Shown: positions 45,113 to 57,044, numbered from the stretch's first letter. The stretch is DNA of 64,000 nt from Anticarsia gemmatalis (GCF_050436995.1 NC_134766.1:2170001-2234000); one strand, 5' to 3'. The notes: generated by a model from the letters alone, not told the origin. Numbers and translations: made by a program.

Positions 45113-46599
45113 TTAATAATATAAGTGTATGTATGTACTTACTTCTAGAGGTATGTAAGTAGATACAAATCATTGCTCTCGCTCTATAGCCTGATACTGC
45201 GTATCATTTCTGCGTCTACTCGTGAGTGCAACCGGCTATAAGGCACAATAGAATTTAACGATCATTGGAAATCGCTTACAATATTGTAAAAATATGCCAT
45301 TGAGCTGTACTGAACCGGTAACCGTTCCACCGTATGTTTTTAATGATCAGATCACGTAAAAGGAATCAGGAGTAATAATAATATTTAGACTAGGATAATG
45401 TGTTACTAAGCTGAGTAAAATTGGTAAAGAGAAACTATTTTATTGTGTTAGTATTCCATTTCTGTGCTTTCAAGCAATTGTCTCAATTACAACTTCAAAT
45501 GTAAAATTGACAACCTACTGCCCATGATTTTGTCTGCCGGGATGTTTTTTTTTGGAATGAGTAATATGTTATTTTAGTTTATACACTATCTGAGTGTCAC
45601 ATGGAGTTCAATCAGTTATTTTTATGTCAAAGTACAAAAATGTTTGTGGATACATAAATTATTGCTTGTTGAAAAGGAGATTTGTTGAACTGGTGACTGT
45701 TAAAACAACTGCGATACAGACACCGATTAGATAATAAGTTCACCTTTTCAAGTTCAAAGTATTATTTTATTTAACTCGTATTTTCTCTCAGATTTTCCGA
45801 TAAATCAAATTGAATAGCCAACAGATAAAGCCTAATAGCTTTCAAAAACAAAACATAATACATTTATCTAAAACAAATTCCTACAGCCTTTAGAACGATC
45901 TCGATTAATTACCACCGTTTCTCTATACAAAGTCGTTTGAAAACTCGACTCACAAAACGTAATAATTACTACGAAATTGAACTCAAATGAGTTCGTCTCG
46001 ATTGAAACCCGTTTTTAATTTATTTTTCGAGAATTTGTCGAACCTTTTAGAAGAGTAAGAATTTAAATTTCTGGATTAATGAAGTGCCTACGTTTGGATG
46101 TCAATTTCAAAATGGATACCTTTTAGATTCGCGATTGAATTATTTCGGAACAAAAGGTACCTTTCCTTTAAATATTAACACGCTTTAGATCTGCTTGTCC
46201 GATGTTTATTTAGTCAGGATAAAATGAAGTATCTGATATTTTTGTGACACAATAGCAAGTAGTGTATGTTCAATTCCTGCAAAATTCTCATACTTGAATC
46301 CAAGTAAATATTATCCTGAATAAAACTATCGAATATGGAGAAGATTTATTTAAAATTATATTATCATCTCTTACTTTAAAATAGTTTAATACCACGATCC
46401 TTTACATTCTAGCTGGTTGGCTGTAGCGACTGTTACTATGGCTTATTCGTTAATCAACATTTGACGTCCGTGGCTTGCCCATTTCTTGTTTAGTTTGGGT
46501 GCGACTAGAATTCGCCTCTGTAAATTGAGATGAGCGAACATCTGATTATATAGTGAATATAACCATCCAATTATAAATAAATCTTAATCAAAATTAATA
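45113..46599. other. AT-rich stretch
   Basis: About 1.5 kb without recognised features. Confidence 0.35.
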
Positions 46600-46665
46600 A
46601 CTAGCCAATGGTGAATAGTCGATAGCGGTAGAAAATTTGTTATAGCTCGATAGATTAGTAAAGAG
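46600..46665. mobile_element. Decayed MITE arm
   Basis: 'gtgaatagtcgatagcggta' then 'gaaaatttg' resembles the right arm of the GAGAATCG family. Confidence 0.4.
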
Positions 46666-47246
46666 AGCATGCTCGATTTATATAGATTATATTTAAGAAT
46701 TCTGTGTATTACCAAAATTAGATATTAGTCAGGCCACCGTTAGCTGTATAAGCATGCGGGTCGCTCACTAATACTATAAGTCAAAAAAATTTAATACATG
46801 TGCCAGTCGCAAACCTTTTATACAAGGCTCTCTACCAAGTTATCGAACTATAGTAACACATAAAATCTATAGAAAAACCTAGCTTTAGCAGAAGCAAAGG
46901 ATCAGAATTTTATTCAGGCTTGTATTTAACCGTCATTCAGTTGATAATAGAAGGATAAAACTGTTTCTTTACCCTTTCCACAAAGTGTATTCACTGGATT
47001 GAACAGAGCTGTTCGTAGAAATCGTTTGTGAACCAGTTTTTTTTGGGTTGGATGCCTTTGTGGTCTAAATTGTCTGGTTTTGGGAGTCTATCGGTATTAT
47101 GTTCTGAAATAATGAAGCTGTAAAGGCTGGTTTCCTTTTTGATTTCATTTTGAAATTATTTTTTTGACAATTGTTTTAGAAATTATTTTTAGTCTGGGTT
47201 TGTTGAAATAATAGACTACTTGTTCAATTTAGGAATAAGAATACAA
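46666..47246. other. AT-rich spacer
   Basis: Nothing recognised. Confidence 0.35.
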
Positions 47247-47372
47247 AACAAGTTATAATTGTTGAAACATTTTTTTGTTTCAAAAAGTACGAAGTTTAAA
47301 ATACCGACAAACGAGTTTAATTGTTAAAAGATTTTTTTTGCCTAAAAATGTACGAAATATGACTTTTTTTTC
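47247..47372. repeat. Diverged 63-bp tandem duplication
   Basis: 'acaagttataattgttgaaa' (47248) and 'acgagtttaattgttaaaag' (47311) start two units. Both continue with a T run and 'aaa(g/tg)tacgaa(g/a)t'. The divergence implies an old event. Confidence 0.5.
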
Positions 47373-47394
47373 ACTTTTCGCTATTAACAATGTT

Positions 47395-47450
47395 AGTCCC
47401 ATGAAATAGGGTCGCGCCTTTTGTCGTATACCGGGCGCGTATAAATATTA
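47395..47450. mobile_element. Short TE-like fragment
   Basis: 'gtcccatgaaatagggtcgc' and 'gtcgtataccgggcgcgtat' resemble part of a moth interspersed repeat. No ends visible. Confidence 0.3.
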
Positions 47451-47613
47451 AAATATAATGATAATAAACATAAATATATTATGTATCAGAAACACACAAA
47501 GGCTATTATAGAAGTACAATACTTTTGCCTGTCGTTTTGTCCATGTCCTAACTATAATACACTTAGACGCAGTCGCACGCAAAAGTCAGTATCTTATAAG
47601 CGGTGATGTCCTG

Positions 47614-47797
47614 TAGCTCAATTCTCTACTACTATCCACTACCGACAACCGACCTATCATCGAGAAATTTTGTATGAAAATCTGATCAGCGCCTCTGACG
47701 GGCGGAGTAGAAACTCTTTTGGCAGTACATACTAAATGTCAAAATGTCGACAGCTAGCCGGTTGTCGGTAGTCGATAGTGGTAGAGAATCGAGGTAC
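47614..47797. mobile_element. Long-TIR MITE, GAGAATCG family, best copy
   Basis: The left arm 'attctctactactatccact' + 'accgacaaccg' and right arm 'cggttgtcggtagtcgatag' + 'tggtagagaatcga' are inverted over about 35 bp. The interior reads 'tgtatgaaaatctgatcagc', 'gcctctgacgggcg' and 'cagtacatactaaatgtcaa'. Confidence 0.75.
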
Positions 47798-48785
47798 TGA
47801 AATGATCAAAGATAAGAAACGCTAAAGTTATTTAAGCATAGAATCTAAAACTTTAAAGATACATCACACTAATTCGTCCATCAAGAAACTCTAAGTGCTG
47901 CTACCCATTTGCACTTCATATAACTAAGAATGGAACAATTCCGTGTGATAGCAAGTGTAAATAACGTAATGGCCATTGCGTTCTATTTGTAAAGAGAGCA
48001 CGATTCATGCGGTTTGGTCGCTGTCCAAGTGCTTGCAATCTCGCTAAGCTTTCATATTGATACTGTAGTGATTTTGATATATTTTATAGTAACTACGTGA
48101 GTGAGTAGTTTGTTTTGAAAATTATGAAGATTTGTTGTACATATTATATTGATGAGATTGTTGCACAAGATATTGGCTTAGTCTTAAAGTATTTTTTATA
48201 AGCTGTTTCGATAGTTTGTTTTTTTAATAAAGTCGTTGTAAGCTGTACGTTTTAATTTATAATTTGATATAATTATGTATATTTTTGGTTTGTTCATTTT
48301 GATTACGCTCTATTCTTCATGAGCTTTTGTAGTTGTTAATATAAAGCACTTTGCAAATAAATATTGATCCCATAGTTTTATAGTTAAGGTGTAGTGTCAT
48401 TATGATACTGGTCTCAACCACTGAAAAGTCTCTGAAAAACCGTAACCAAATTGCAAAGAACTGAAGCAAAAACAATGCATACCCTCTTTCAAGGTATGGA
48501 AACTAAAAAATCACACTTTTCACCTATATTAAAATTAGAGCAAAAATCTGCGCTTTTTAATATAGATATTTCGTAAAATGCACGCACGGGCACTCACAAA
48601 CAAAAGCCAACGATAATTGTACCACTACATCAAGTCAGACAAACGAATAGGAATTAATAGAGATTTATCCGCTATTACCGTCGCACAAAATTAATGACAC
48701 GTAATTGAAGATCTATTACTTTGTTAGAGAATTTTGTGGACAGTTTTTTTTATACAGGTTTTTATTTTATTTATACGTACTAATA
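47798..48785. other. AT-rich spacer
   Basis: About 1 kb, nothing recognised. Confidence 0.35.
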
Positions 48786-48956
48786 TTTTTTTCGAAATGC
48801 TAGTATTTATTGTAGAAGTGAATAAAGTTATACGTATTTTTTATATGCATTTGTATAATGGTTTTCGAAATGGCTGTTTTTAGTATACTAGTAGTGAATA
48901 AAGTCATATTTTTTTCGAAATAGGAAAATTTATAGGAGTAGAAAATATAACGTTAA
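48786..48956. repeat. Decayed tandem array, three units
   Basis: Each unit has 'ttttcgaaat', then 'agta...gtga/gtag' and 'aataaagt(t/c)ata': starts near 48787, 48861 and 48908. Spacing is irregular (about 75 and 48 bp), so units have gained or lost segments. Confidence 0.5.
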
Positions 48957-49093
48957 TGCATTTTTGTTGTAGCTAAAATGTGTCTGGTTTATTTATATTG
49001 GTGATTTAAAGTTGCATTTGCTGCTGGCAAATGGGACAGCCGACCGTGAGTTTGATTTCTGACAAATTGTTGTTTATTTTCTTATTTGTATTA

Positions 49094-49255
49094 TAAAAAT
49101 AGCAATACCAAGTTTTATAACATGGGTATATTTGTAACACCCATATAGATGGCAAATGGGTATGATTTCCTAGCTAGAGAAAAAGTCGTATTTTTTTATA
49201 TATTCACAGAATAGCAGTACGAAGTTTTTTCAATACATGGAGCTATTTTTAAACC
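49094..49255. repeat. Diverged duplication, about 114-bp period
   Basis: 'aatagcaataccaagtttta' (about 49097) and 'aatagcagtacgaagttttt' (about 49211) start two blocks that continue 'acatggg/acatgga' and 'tttgtaac/ttttaaac'. Together with the array to its left, this makes 470 bp of layered duplication. Confidence 0.5.
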
Positions 49256-49977
49256 ATTACATGTTATAGCAGTCAACAAGTAATAAAAAACACCTCCCAA
49301 ATACCTATATCCTTTCAACGTTACTGAAAACACTCCCAGCATCCCATTTCAGCAAGTTACGAAACGTTCTCTATCAAAACACATAGATGTATATATAAAA
49401 AACTTATAAAAACTGTCCGTAGTCACCGGGCAGCCTTCAAAAGGTTTTATTTCCGCCCAATTGCACAAAACCACTGAGGAGTAAACGTTTATTCCTTTAT
49501 TCACGTAAAAAGTTATTTTCTGGTCATTGTGTCAGTTTCTGTATATGTTATTTTGATGTTTCTGTCTGTTTGTTCGGCTTTACATAAACATTTTTTTTTT
49601 AAATTAGACTGGGCCTTAATAATTTTAGATAGAATGTTAATATTATATTTAAAGTTTACATACAAACCTACGTAATATCACGCTTTTTCAGTGGGAGTAG
49701 GCCAAATCCAAAATATCACAATTTGCTACAATCCTAAAAAAAAAATGATTTTTGTTCGTAATATTTATATGCGTCGTTATACAATTACTCAAATATCTAT
49801 CATTTAAATGATGTTTGATCTTGGACCAATTATCTCAAATTGTCGTTTCATCGAACTCAGTTCAGTAGTTTAGCAGTAACGGCGTCAAAAATCAAAAGTC
49901 TGACTGTCGTCTTTCACATTTATAATATTTACAAAAAATCAGATCATACTAAGAATTTTCTTTCAATAATTACAAAA
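49256..49977. other. AT-rich spacer
   Basis: Nothing recognised. Confidence 0.35.
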
Positions 49978-50103
49978 CCAAGTCCCCAACCCGCACTTGG
50001 CCAGCGTGGTGGACTCAAAGGCCTAACCCCTCCCCCTCGTTCGGGAGGAGACCCTTGCCCTGCAGTGGGACAGATATGGGTTATTAAAAAAAAAAAAAAA
50101 AAA
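49978..50103 (+). mobile_element. SINE-B 3' part with poly(A)
   Basis: 'ccccaacccgcacttggcca', 'gcgtggtggactcaaaggcc', 'gggaggagacccttgccctg', 'cagtgggacag' and a run of about 17 A. 5'-truncated, as happens in LINE-driven insertion. Confidence 0.82.
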
Positions 50104-50477
50104 TTACAAAACAATAATTTACGAAATCACAATATAATTATAATTCTAATAAAATGTTTCATTCCATGACTCTACTTAGTACTCCAGGAACTAGATATCA
50201 TATGACTTATGCACGCACTATTAAACAGTTGCTATCTAAATGACATACTCTTGTCTTAATACACAAGCCATGAATAGAACATTAGCTATCTATTCAGCGC
50301 TATTGTCATCCATTTATCGGTACAATATACTGATATTAAACAATGCTTGTCTGTTCCGTTAGTTATTACTGGTCTATGATACTAGGAACTGTTGAGCAAT
50401 TAATGTGTCTTTCTAACATAAAAAGACCTAAAAGAATGCAACCAAGAAATCGTTTAGACTATATTTAGAGGTAATGT
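50104..50477. other. Spacer
   Basis: No feature. Confidence 0.35.
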
Positions 50478-50548
50478 TTGGATCGCACAAATGTTTCTTT
50501 CTTGCGGAAATCGAACCGACGACCTCTCGACGCACTGGTAGAATGGTT
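50478..50548 (-). mobile_element. SINE-A head fragment, inverted
   Basis: 'ggatcgcacaaatgtttctt' then the inverted B box 'ggaaatcgaacc' and 'gacctctcgacgcactggta'. Both ends lost. Confidence 0.6.
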
Positions 50549-50574
50549 AAGATTTTGATTTTGCATTCTAAAAT

Positions 50575-50695
50575 AATTCTAATTATAATACATATAGGTA
50601 AGAGTACAAAGGACACCGCTTGGTACGATCCTTACAAACTTCGCTTGCCTCATTTACATCCATACATCTTGTCATACAGGACAATAATAAGTAAA
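50575..50695 (-). mobile_element. LINE 3' coding fragment, inverted
   Basis: The minus strand reads MDVNEASEVCKDRTKRC in frame (about 50667 down to 50617) after 'gtcctgtatgacaagatgta' (VLYDKM). The SLVSAYPYGK end is decayed. Confidence 0.6.
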
Positions 50696-52480
50696 TTAAA
50701 ACAATTTTAATCTTGTTTTGAATTCATGCTTGCAATGGACCATATGGTAGTATCAGCCTGTATTCATCTATTGCAGTTGATTGAGGTGAAGTCAGGTAGA
50801 ATTAGTACATTTTCGTTCGCGGCTCAAAAGGCTTATGCGGTATGGTGGTACACACACAGCAAAAAGTCAAGCTCAGTCAAAGATTTTTAACGATCCCAAG
50901 AGCATTGGCACTAGTTTTGTTTTCGTCTAGATTGAAAATAAAACAAAACTGTCCCATTTAACTAATACCGGCTTAGAATAATGAATTGCTTGTTATTTAA
51001 AAAACTTACGCATTCACTAATACCAATATGTTTCTATTACCTAATGAACATCATAATTCTATCAACTTCAAAAATAATGATCTAAAAATATTCACTCGAG
51101 AATCTAACCCGAAGATTTCATTGCACAACAAAGAAAACAAACAGGCCTACTATAATTCAACGAAAAGATAAGTCAAACGTATTTTAGTTGTTTCGAACAT
51201 TACTCGATTCTGTTTGAAGTTTTATTAAAACGAAATTACATACAGACATACTTAAAATCACGCCTTGCTTCTTTTAGGGTAGGCAGAGTCCAAATAACGC
51301 CATTTGGTAAGATTGTTACACCCTTGCTTCATTCACATCTAGACATATAGTGATCATAGACCGCCGATTTCGATTACTCACCTGACTCTTTTGAAGGATA
51401 TCACCGATAATAATAATAATATGTTGAACGCAATTTGTAGCATTTTTAAATTTACTAAGTTTGCGTTAGCTGATTAACAAAAATCAGAAATGAAAACATA
51501 ACTGTCGAATGAATCGAGAAGTTTATCTTTGTAGCACTTCGAAGTAAAGAATCATAGTAGACGTACATTTCTCGGTATTTGAGCTATTAATCAGATGACG
51601 ACATAATTCACGGTTCGCATTAATATTAAGAATCATTGTTATTTAAAAACAGACTGTAGATTTTAATTTGTCACATTTTTGCGACGGATTCACGCTTGTG
51701 GAATTTTTTGTCGAGGTTAGCGAATGTCAATGAGGCTAGTTAATAGATGGGTGATCTTTTTGTTTGAAATTTAAACTTTTCTTGCATTTGACTATAAAGC
51801 CATCTATTTTGTTCAATTCCTTGTATTAACAGGACAATAAAAATTAAGCTCAGAGACGGTCGAGCACAATTTATGAAATGCTGAACTCACGCACATTTTA
51901 TGTGCCATGAAACCAGTCTTAGGCATCCCTTACAAACTTATTATAGACATCGCTCAGGTCATATTTTCTTGCTAAGTAATAGTAAGTAGCTGCACTAGAA
52001 TGAGTCTTTAGTATTCATCCAATACTATCAAGAATTTTAACAGGTAGACTAAACTTCGATATTGGCTTTTCTCTTACAAAAATAAACACTTATATGCACT
52101 CACACTTTCGAAAAAGCAGTTAAATAATAATAGTAGTGAAAATGAAATAACTTGCCAAATGAGTTCACAATATTTTCAAAGCAAATGAAATATTCTTCTC
52201 TCCGGATTTAAAACATGCATCATTTTTCCGTTCTATTTGTTTCACCTACTTTTGTGGGAATGTTTAAACCGGCTCAAGAGCGCAATCAGACGGATATCCC
52301 GATCTACCGTGCATCTAGAATGTACTATTTTTGTTGTTTTTATTTACTTGGATTTAATGAAGTGGAATTTGTCTTTTTGTGGATTTGAGACATGTATTTT
52401 AAACTAAATATTGCGATTATTTGAACGGACAATACTTTAGCACATTTTTCTACACTCGGTACGATTTGGTTAAATAGTTA
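50696..52480. other. Long AT-rich stretch
   Basis: About 1.8 kb upstream of splice-like site 3, no recognised feature. Confidence 0.35.
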
Positions 52481-52573
52481 GTTTGGTTTTCTTTAAACAT
52501 AATTTTTTGTTTGTTTCAGGTAAATAATTTATGGAGAACTCACGAGATCACGTAATGACTTCCTAAAATAGAG
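52481..52573 (+). other. Candidate recursive splice site 3 with RS-exon
   Basis: A pyrimidine-rich run ends TTTGTTTCAG at 52519 and is directly followed by GTAAAT (52520-52525). A second 5' splice-site-like GAG|GTGAAC begins at 52574, giving a 54-nt RS-exon closed in all three frames. Same strand and layout as the sites at 3261 and 28356. The 5' half-site is weaker than at 28356. Confidence 0.45.
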
Positions 52574-52825
52574 GTGAACGCGAAAGAGTGAAAAACGCCA
52601 AAAAGTATAGCTCGGGAACTTTGCGAGAATTGTTTAAAGAACTTTTAAGTAGGTACGTATACAAAGAAGACAGTTTTTCTATTTATGATTCACGAAATTT
52701 CATTGATGACCAATGACCTGTCTTGGGTCCCTCGACAGTCAACCTAATAAATTCTATTTATAACACTCACTCTATCACTGATTTAAATAAATTATCCAAA
52801 TTCAAAAATAATCTTTCTTAACAAG
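52574..52825. other. Spacer
   Basis: Nothing recognised. Confidence 0.35.
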
Positions 52826-52936
52826 ATGTATTACATTTACAAATGTCACAAACAGATACTATTTATATCTCATTTAAAAAAGCCACTTCATCACCAAAAA
52901 GATTACTATAGGCCAAAAAAAATACTATTCATCAAA

Positions 52937-53074
52937 ATGTCATTTGGTCGTTCAGAATATGCGTCGTTTAGGGATCAAGCGGGTTCAATTGTACCCGCTG
53001 GCGAACATTACGTACTAGTAGATAAGGCTGGGTTTGGACTAGGCGTAGAATTTGTATGTAAAAGTATTTTTTAG
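52937..53074 (+). other. Unassigned open frame, 45 codons
   Basis: From ATG 52937 it reads MSFGRSEYASFRDQAGSIVP and ends VEFVCKSIF, with less AT bias than its flanks. The frame extends upstream to an ATG at 52826 through a Lys/His-rich stretch that looks like chance. No domain recognised. A short palindrome (AGCGGGT / ACCCGCT) lies within it. It could be part of an exon, an old TE or chance; I lean to chance. Confidence 0.2.
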
Positions 53075-53784
53075 AAGGTTAAGGTTAATGGGCTCGATAT
53101 TCCCGCGTCGATAATAGCCAATATAGAAATAGTTTTTGTTGTTAATGGTCTTTTAAGTTGTGCAAATTGTGGTAATAGTTATTCCTAAACTCAAGAGAAA
53201 AGTATTTGGGTAGAGTTGGTATGCTGTTTTACGAACTATCCGTCGCTTTCCCCGTTCGAGTTACAAATGAGTAAGTACCATGTTATGGAGGGAGAGTTCT
53301 AAACTCTAAGCTAGTATTTAGAAATATAATATACACCAATAATATTTTTTTGGCTGACCCGGACATTAAACCCTTAACAAAGGAATTATGATTAACATTT
53401 AAATACTAGACAAATAAATATCAAAAATCAAAAATAATCTTATTTTGACATTGTAACACAAATTGCACAAACAATACACCACATATTCTACGCCGCTCCC
53501 TCTTAAAACCTTCAGATAAACCGACTAGAATCCCACCCTCTGGCGCACATTAGGCACTGTAACCCCACGTAAAGTATTCTCGGCGGAAATAAATTGAAAA
53601 TCCCTCTTAAATTTACCCTCCCGCTTAAAATAGGGTAATTGTCAAATGATGATACTTTAAATTGTGTGTGAGTGCCATTTTAGAGGTACGCTCACTCATA
53701 GAGGCGTATGAAATGAGTGAAGAAAATTAGATTTTACCTTTGGTTTTGAGTAAATGAATGGTATAATGCTGAGCTTTAGGTTTT
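53075..53784. other. AT-rich spacer
   Basis: No supported feature. Confidence 0.35.
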
Positions 53785-53830
53785 TGTGAATGAAGCAAAG
53801 GAAGTTTGTAATGTTGTATGTGTTTCGCAT
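53785..53830 (+). mobile_element. Short LINE VCKD-family remnant
   Basis: Reads NEAKEVCN from about 53789, then 'gttgtatgtgtttcg'. Very short. Confidence 0.4.
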
Positions 53831-54775
53831 CGGGTTTACCTTAAAAAATTACTCATTAAAACTTTCCTTAAGAATTGTTGGTAAAAATTGCAAGAAAATC
53901 CGTGTAGATTTAAGTTTCTTGCAAACAGGTAGACAAACGCGGTTTTCTTATATGCGTTAAAAGTATTAACAGCACGACCATTGTACAGGAAGGTGTAAGC
54001 AGAAAAGAAAGATTTCTGTATTTCACGATTTACTCTAGAAAAAGGAGGTGAACCTATTATATATGCCGCGAAACCGATACCCGGGATACTATTGATAATA
54101 TTCAAATATAAATAAAAAAAAACAATAATAACCCAACCCGAAAGACGAACCCGAAACCTCTTTTAATCTACAGTTTTATACACTCAGACAAAACTGTATT
54201 TCAAAACCCCAAAGATGCCACAAGCATTAAACACTCCCTTAAAATCGTACTCAAACTGACTCACAAAAAGTAAGAATCGATTGAAGCCAAATTTTTCAAA
54301 CATCTTCAGTGACACTTGAAAAATACGATTTGTTACATCAGATAACCTGAAGTCAGGAAATATTAGTTGCCCACGGGAAATCAGGCCGATCTCAGATACA
54401 GCCGTCTATTACCTTAAGATAAAATCAATACATATTTAGCACCTCATTGTACTAGTACTGCAATAATGTAATTTGAACCTTAAGCTGATGAAATAAGGTC
54501 GAATTTCCATTGTGTTCTTTTCTCATTACGGATAGAAAGAAATGCTTGGCTGATCCTCTTTGAATAGTAGTAAAAAGTTAATAGTTTTTTTTATAGTTTT
54601 ATAGTAAGTAGTTCTTAATGTTCCATTGTTCAATGATGTGAAAAGAATTACTAAAACGAGATTTTTCTAGAATTATATTTTATAGGGTTCAAAGTTATTA
54701 ATATAATTTTAATGTTTCAATCACTCCCAGGGCATGATCGCAAGCTAACCAATAGTATGTAACTTTCGGTTATTC
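53831..54775. other. AT-rich spacer
   Basis: The minus-strand open frame at 53836-54105 has no recognised family. 'cgaacccgaaacctctttta' (54149) may be a decayed reversed B box. Confidence 0.35.
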
Positions 54776-55001
54776 TTTTTCTTTTTTTTTTCTTTTTTAA
54801 GACAACTCCCGCACTAAGAATTGCTCTTGTGTCGCGGGGACTTTTACAAACATACAAGCAACGGGCACAAAGCACAACCAGACCTGAAACAATTATTTGT
54901 GGATCGCACAAATAATTGCTCCGTGTGGGAATCGAACCCACGACCTCCCGTTGCAGTGGTATCGGCGTGGCGAGCTAAACCACTGCGCCACGGAGGCAGT
55001 C
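54776..55001 (-). mobile_element. SINE-A, full-length inverted copy
   Basis: T-rich tract (54776-54799), 'acaactcccgcactaagaat', the stem 'caattatttgtg' / 'cacaaataattg', the inverted B box and an intact head to 'ccacggaggcagtc'. Young by its similarity to 17762 and 59305. Confidence 0.92.
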
Positions 55002-55811
55002 ATTTTTGTATGAGAGGTGTCAAATTTCAGTCGAATTATCGAAAAAGTCACTGGCTGAGGGATCATTTATTTATTTATTGAAGAAGCAGGTATGTAGTTA
55101 GGTAGGTCCTTTATTATTACTATTTAACTTGCGCGTTGCTTGATAATAAGAATTCACAGGAACTAGAAAAGTTGCTATACTTGCATGTCTTTGTTTGCCT
55201 TTTCAGTAAAATTACACGGAACCTAATATAAAGTTGATTAACTAAACTTATAATTACCTTTGCAATCTTAATAATAAACTTTCGGAAGTTAACAAAAAAT
55301 GTTGAAATGTGATAAATTGAATGTTTAAATACTTTTGACATTAATACTTTATCTTAATCCTTTACGACATAAACGTGGAAATAATGGTAAATTATGCAAA
55401 TATTAACTGAAAGGTAACATTATACCATAATTTATTTCAATATCTGCCATTTTTTATGGTAATTGTGTAAACTTAGCTATTTTTAGGTTACTTTGTAACG
55501 TTTTTACGGCAAAACCACCGAATGGCATTAAACTAAAATCAGTGATATATCTGATTGAAATTCCGAGGAAATAAATGCATAAAGTAAAATACATATATGT
55601 GAAGCTACTAAATGCGAAATGAGCTGCAAGGAAATCTAGTCATGTTAAACTAATGCAATGCGTAACCTAGTATCTGCTCCGGAAAAATATTTTGTGGTTA
55701 TTTCCAAAAAAACTGACAGCCAAATCCCTTACGTGTTAGTATATGTAATTGTGTTTAAACTAGCTACTCTTTTTATTTACATATCATTTAATATACTTAT
55801 AAATCGTACAA
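55002..55811. other. AT-rich spacer
   Basis: Nothing recognised. Confidence 0.35.
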
Positions 55812-56072
55812 TCTATACTAATCTATACTAATATTATAAAGCTGAAGAGTTTGTTTGTTTGTTTGTTTGAACGCTCTTATCTCAGGAACTACTAGTCCGA
55901 TTTGAAAAATTATTTCACTGTTAGATAGCCCATTTATCGATGAAGGCTATAGGCTATATATCACGCTACGGCCAATAGAAGCAGAGTACCAGTAAAAAAT
56001 GTTACAAAAACGGGGAAAATTATAACCCATTCTGTCTTATGTGACGCAAGCGAAGTTGCGCGGGTCAGCTAG
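55812..56072 (+). mobile_element. Lep1-type Helitron with doubled 5' terminus
   Basis: The 5' end reads ATCTATACTA twice in direct tandem (55811-55830) before ATATTATAAAGC, so the true start is 55812 or 55822. It ends GCGGGTCAGCTAG at 56072 before T, with the usual hairpin. Longer form with the 'gatagcccatttatcgatg' block. Confidence 0.87.
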
Positions 56073-56704
56073 TCATTCTACATACTTATAAATCATACGA
56101 TTTCTTTCAAGCCGAGAGTGCAAAGCAGAGTATTCTAGTATTTTCCAACATCGTTATTCCAGCACTTTCAAAGGTAATGGTGTCACTTGTTATAACAAAC
56201 GATTTCTAAGCTTTAAAAGTATCTGTGATAAGATTTTATTGGTTCTTTTGTAGTGATGTTGAGTGCATTTTTATTTATCTTATGTTCGCTTAGCAAATTA
56301 TAAGCAAGGAAATTATAAGGAGTCGATTTCAGAAAAAAAATGTGTTGCTAGGTTTGCAGCCTTCAGCTACCTCCATGCTCCTGAAAATTGGTTCGTTGAC
56401 TAAGCTGTGATATTGGCACAGATAGACGTATTTTTTATATTAGTATATTTTACGGGAATTAACGTTAACATGTCTTTTCTACATATTCTTGATATTTCAG
56501 CGCAAATTACACTGGCCAAATCAGTGCCATTGTGACTATGCCTTGATTAACTGCTGTCAGTTTGCATTGAACTCAAGTACAAATTTTAATACCATTTGCA
56601 CCAATACGTAGTGTGATTATTAAGAAAAAAAAACTAGTCATTGACAAAAAATATGTAGTCAAAAAACAAAACGCCTGTGATAAAAAAATAACAGAAATCT
56701 TCTC
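56073..56704. other. AT-rich spacer
   Basis: Nothing recognised. Confidence 0.35.
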
Positions 56705-56775
56705 TATTACCGTCCCACTGCTGGGCAAACATCTCCCAGAATGAGGGAGAGAACAGTCTCTTTTGCCGGTTTCCA
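56705..56775 (-). mobile_element. SINE-B tail fragment
   Basis: 'taccgtcccactgctgggca' and 'catctcccagaatgagggag' are the inverted tail of SINE-B. Confidence 0.55.
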
Positions 56776-57044
56776 ATAAAAAAACTATTTTATTGTCTGT
56801 AGGCTATCATTAGGACAAATGGCAGGTCATCAAGATATATAAAACGCTATCACTATCCATTTGATCCAATAGCGGTTTATCCTAAAAACTATCGAATGGA
56901 ATGACATTATTGGATAAAAAACTTTTTATAGTGCTAAGGAAACGCAATGGCTGATGGGGTAATTGTCATATTGCATAGTATAGATTATCTTGGATATGAT
57001 TCTTATGAGCAAGATACTACCTACTACCTTCTTTGTTCTTTGTT
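56776..57044. other. Spacer
   Basis: No feature. Confidence 0.35.

Noticed and set aside
49840..50169. 109-codon plus-strand protein gene
   Set aside because: Its second half is the SINE-B tail and poly(A).
54821..55081. 86-codon plus-strand frame repeated elsewhere as a conserved small protein
   Set aside because: The same peptide appears at 17736, 42677 and 59295 because all are SINE-A copies; it is not a gene family.
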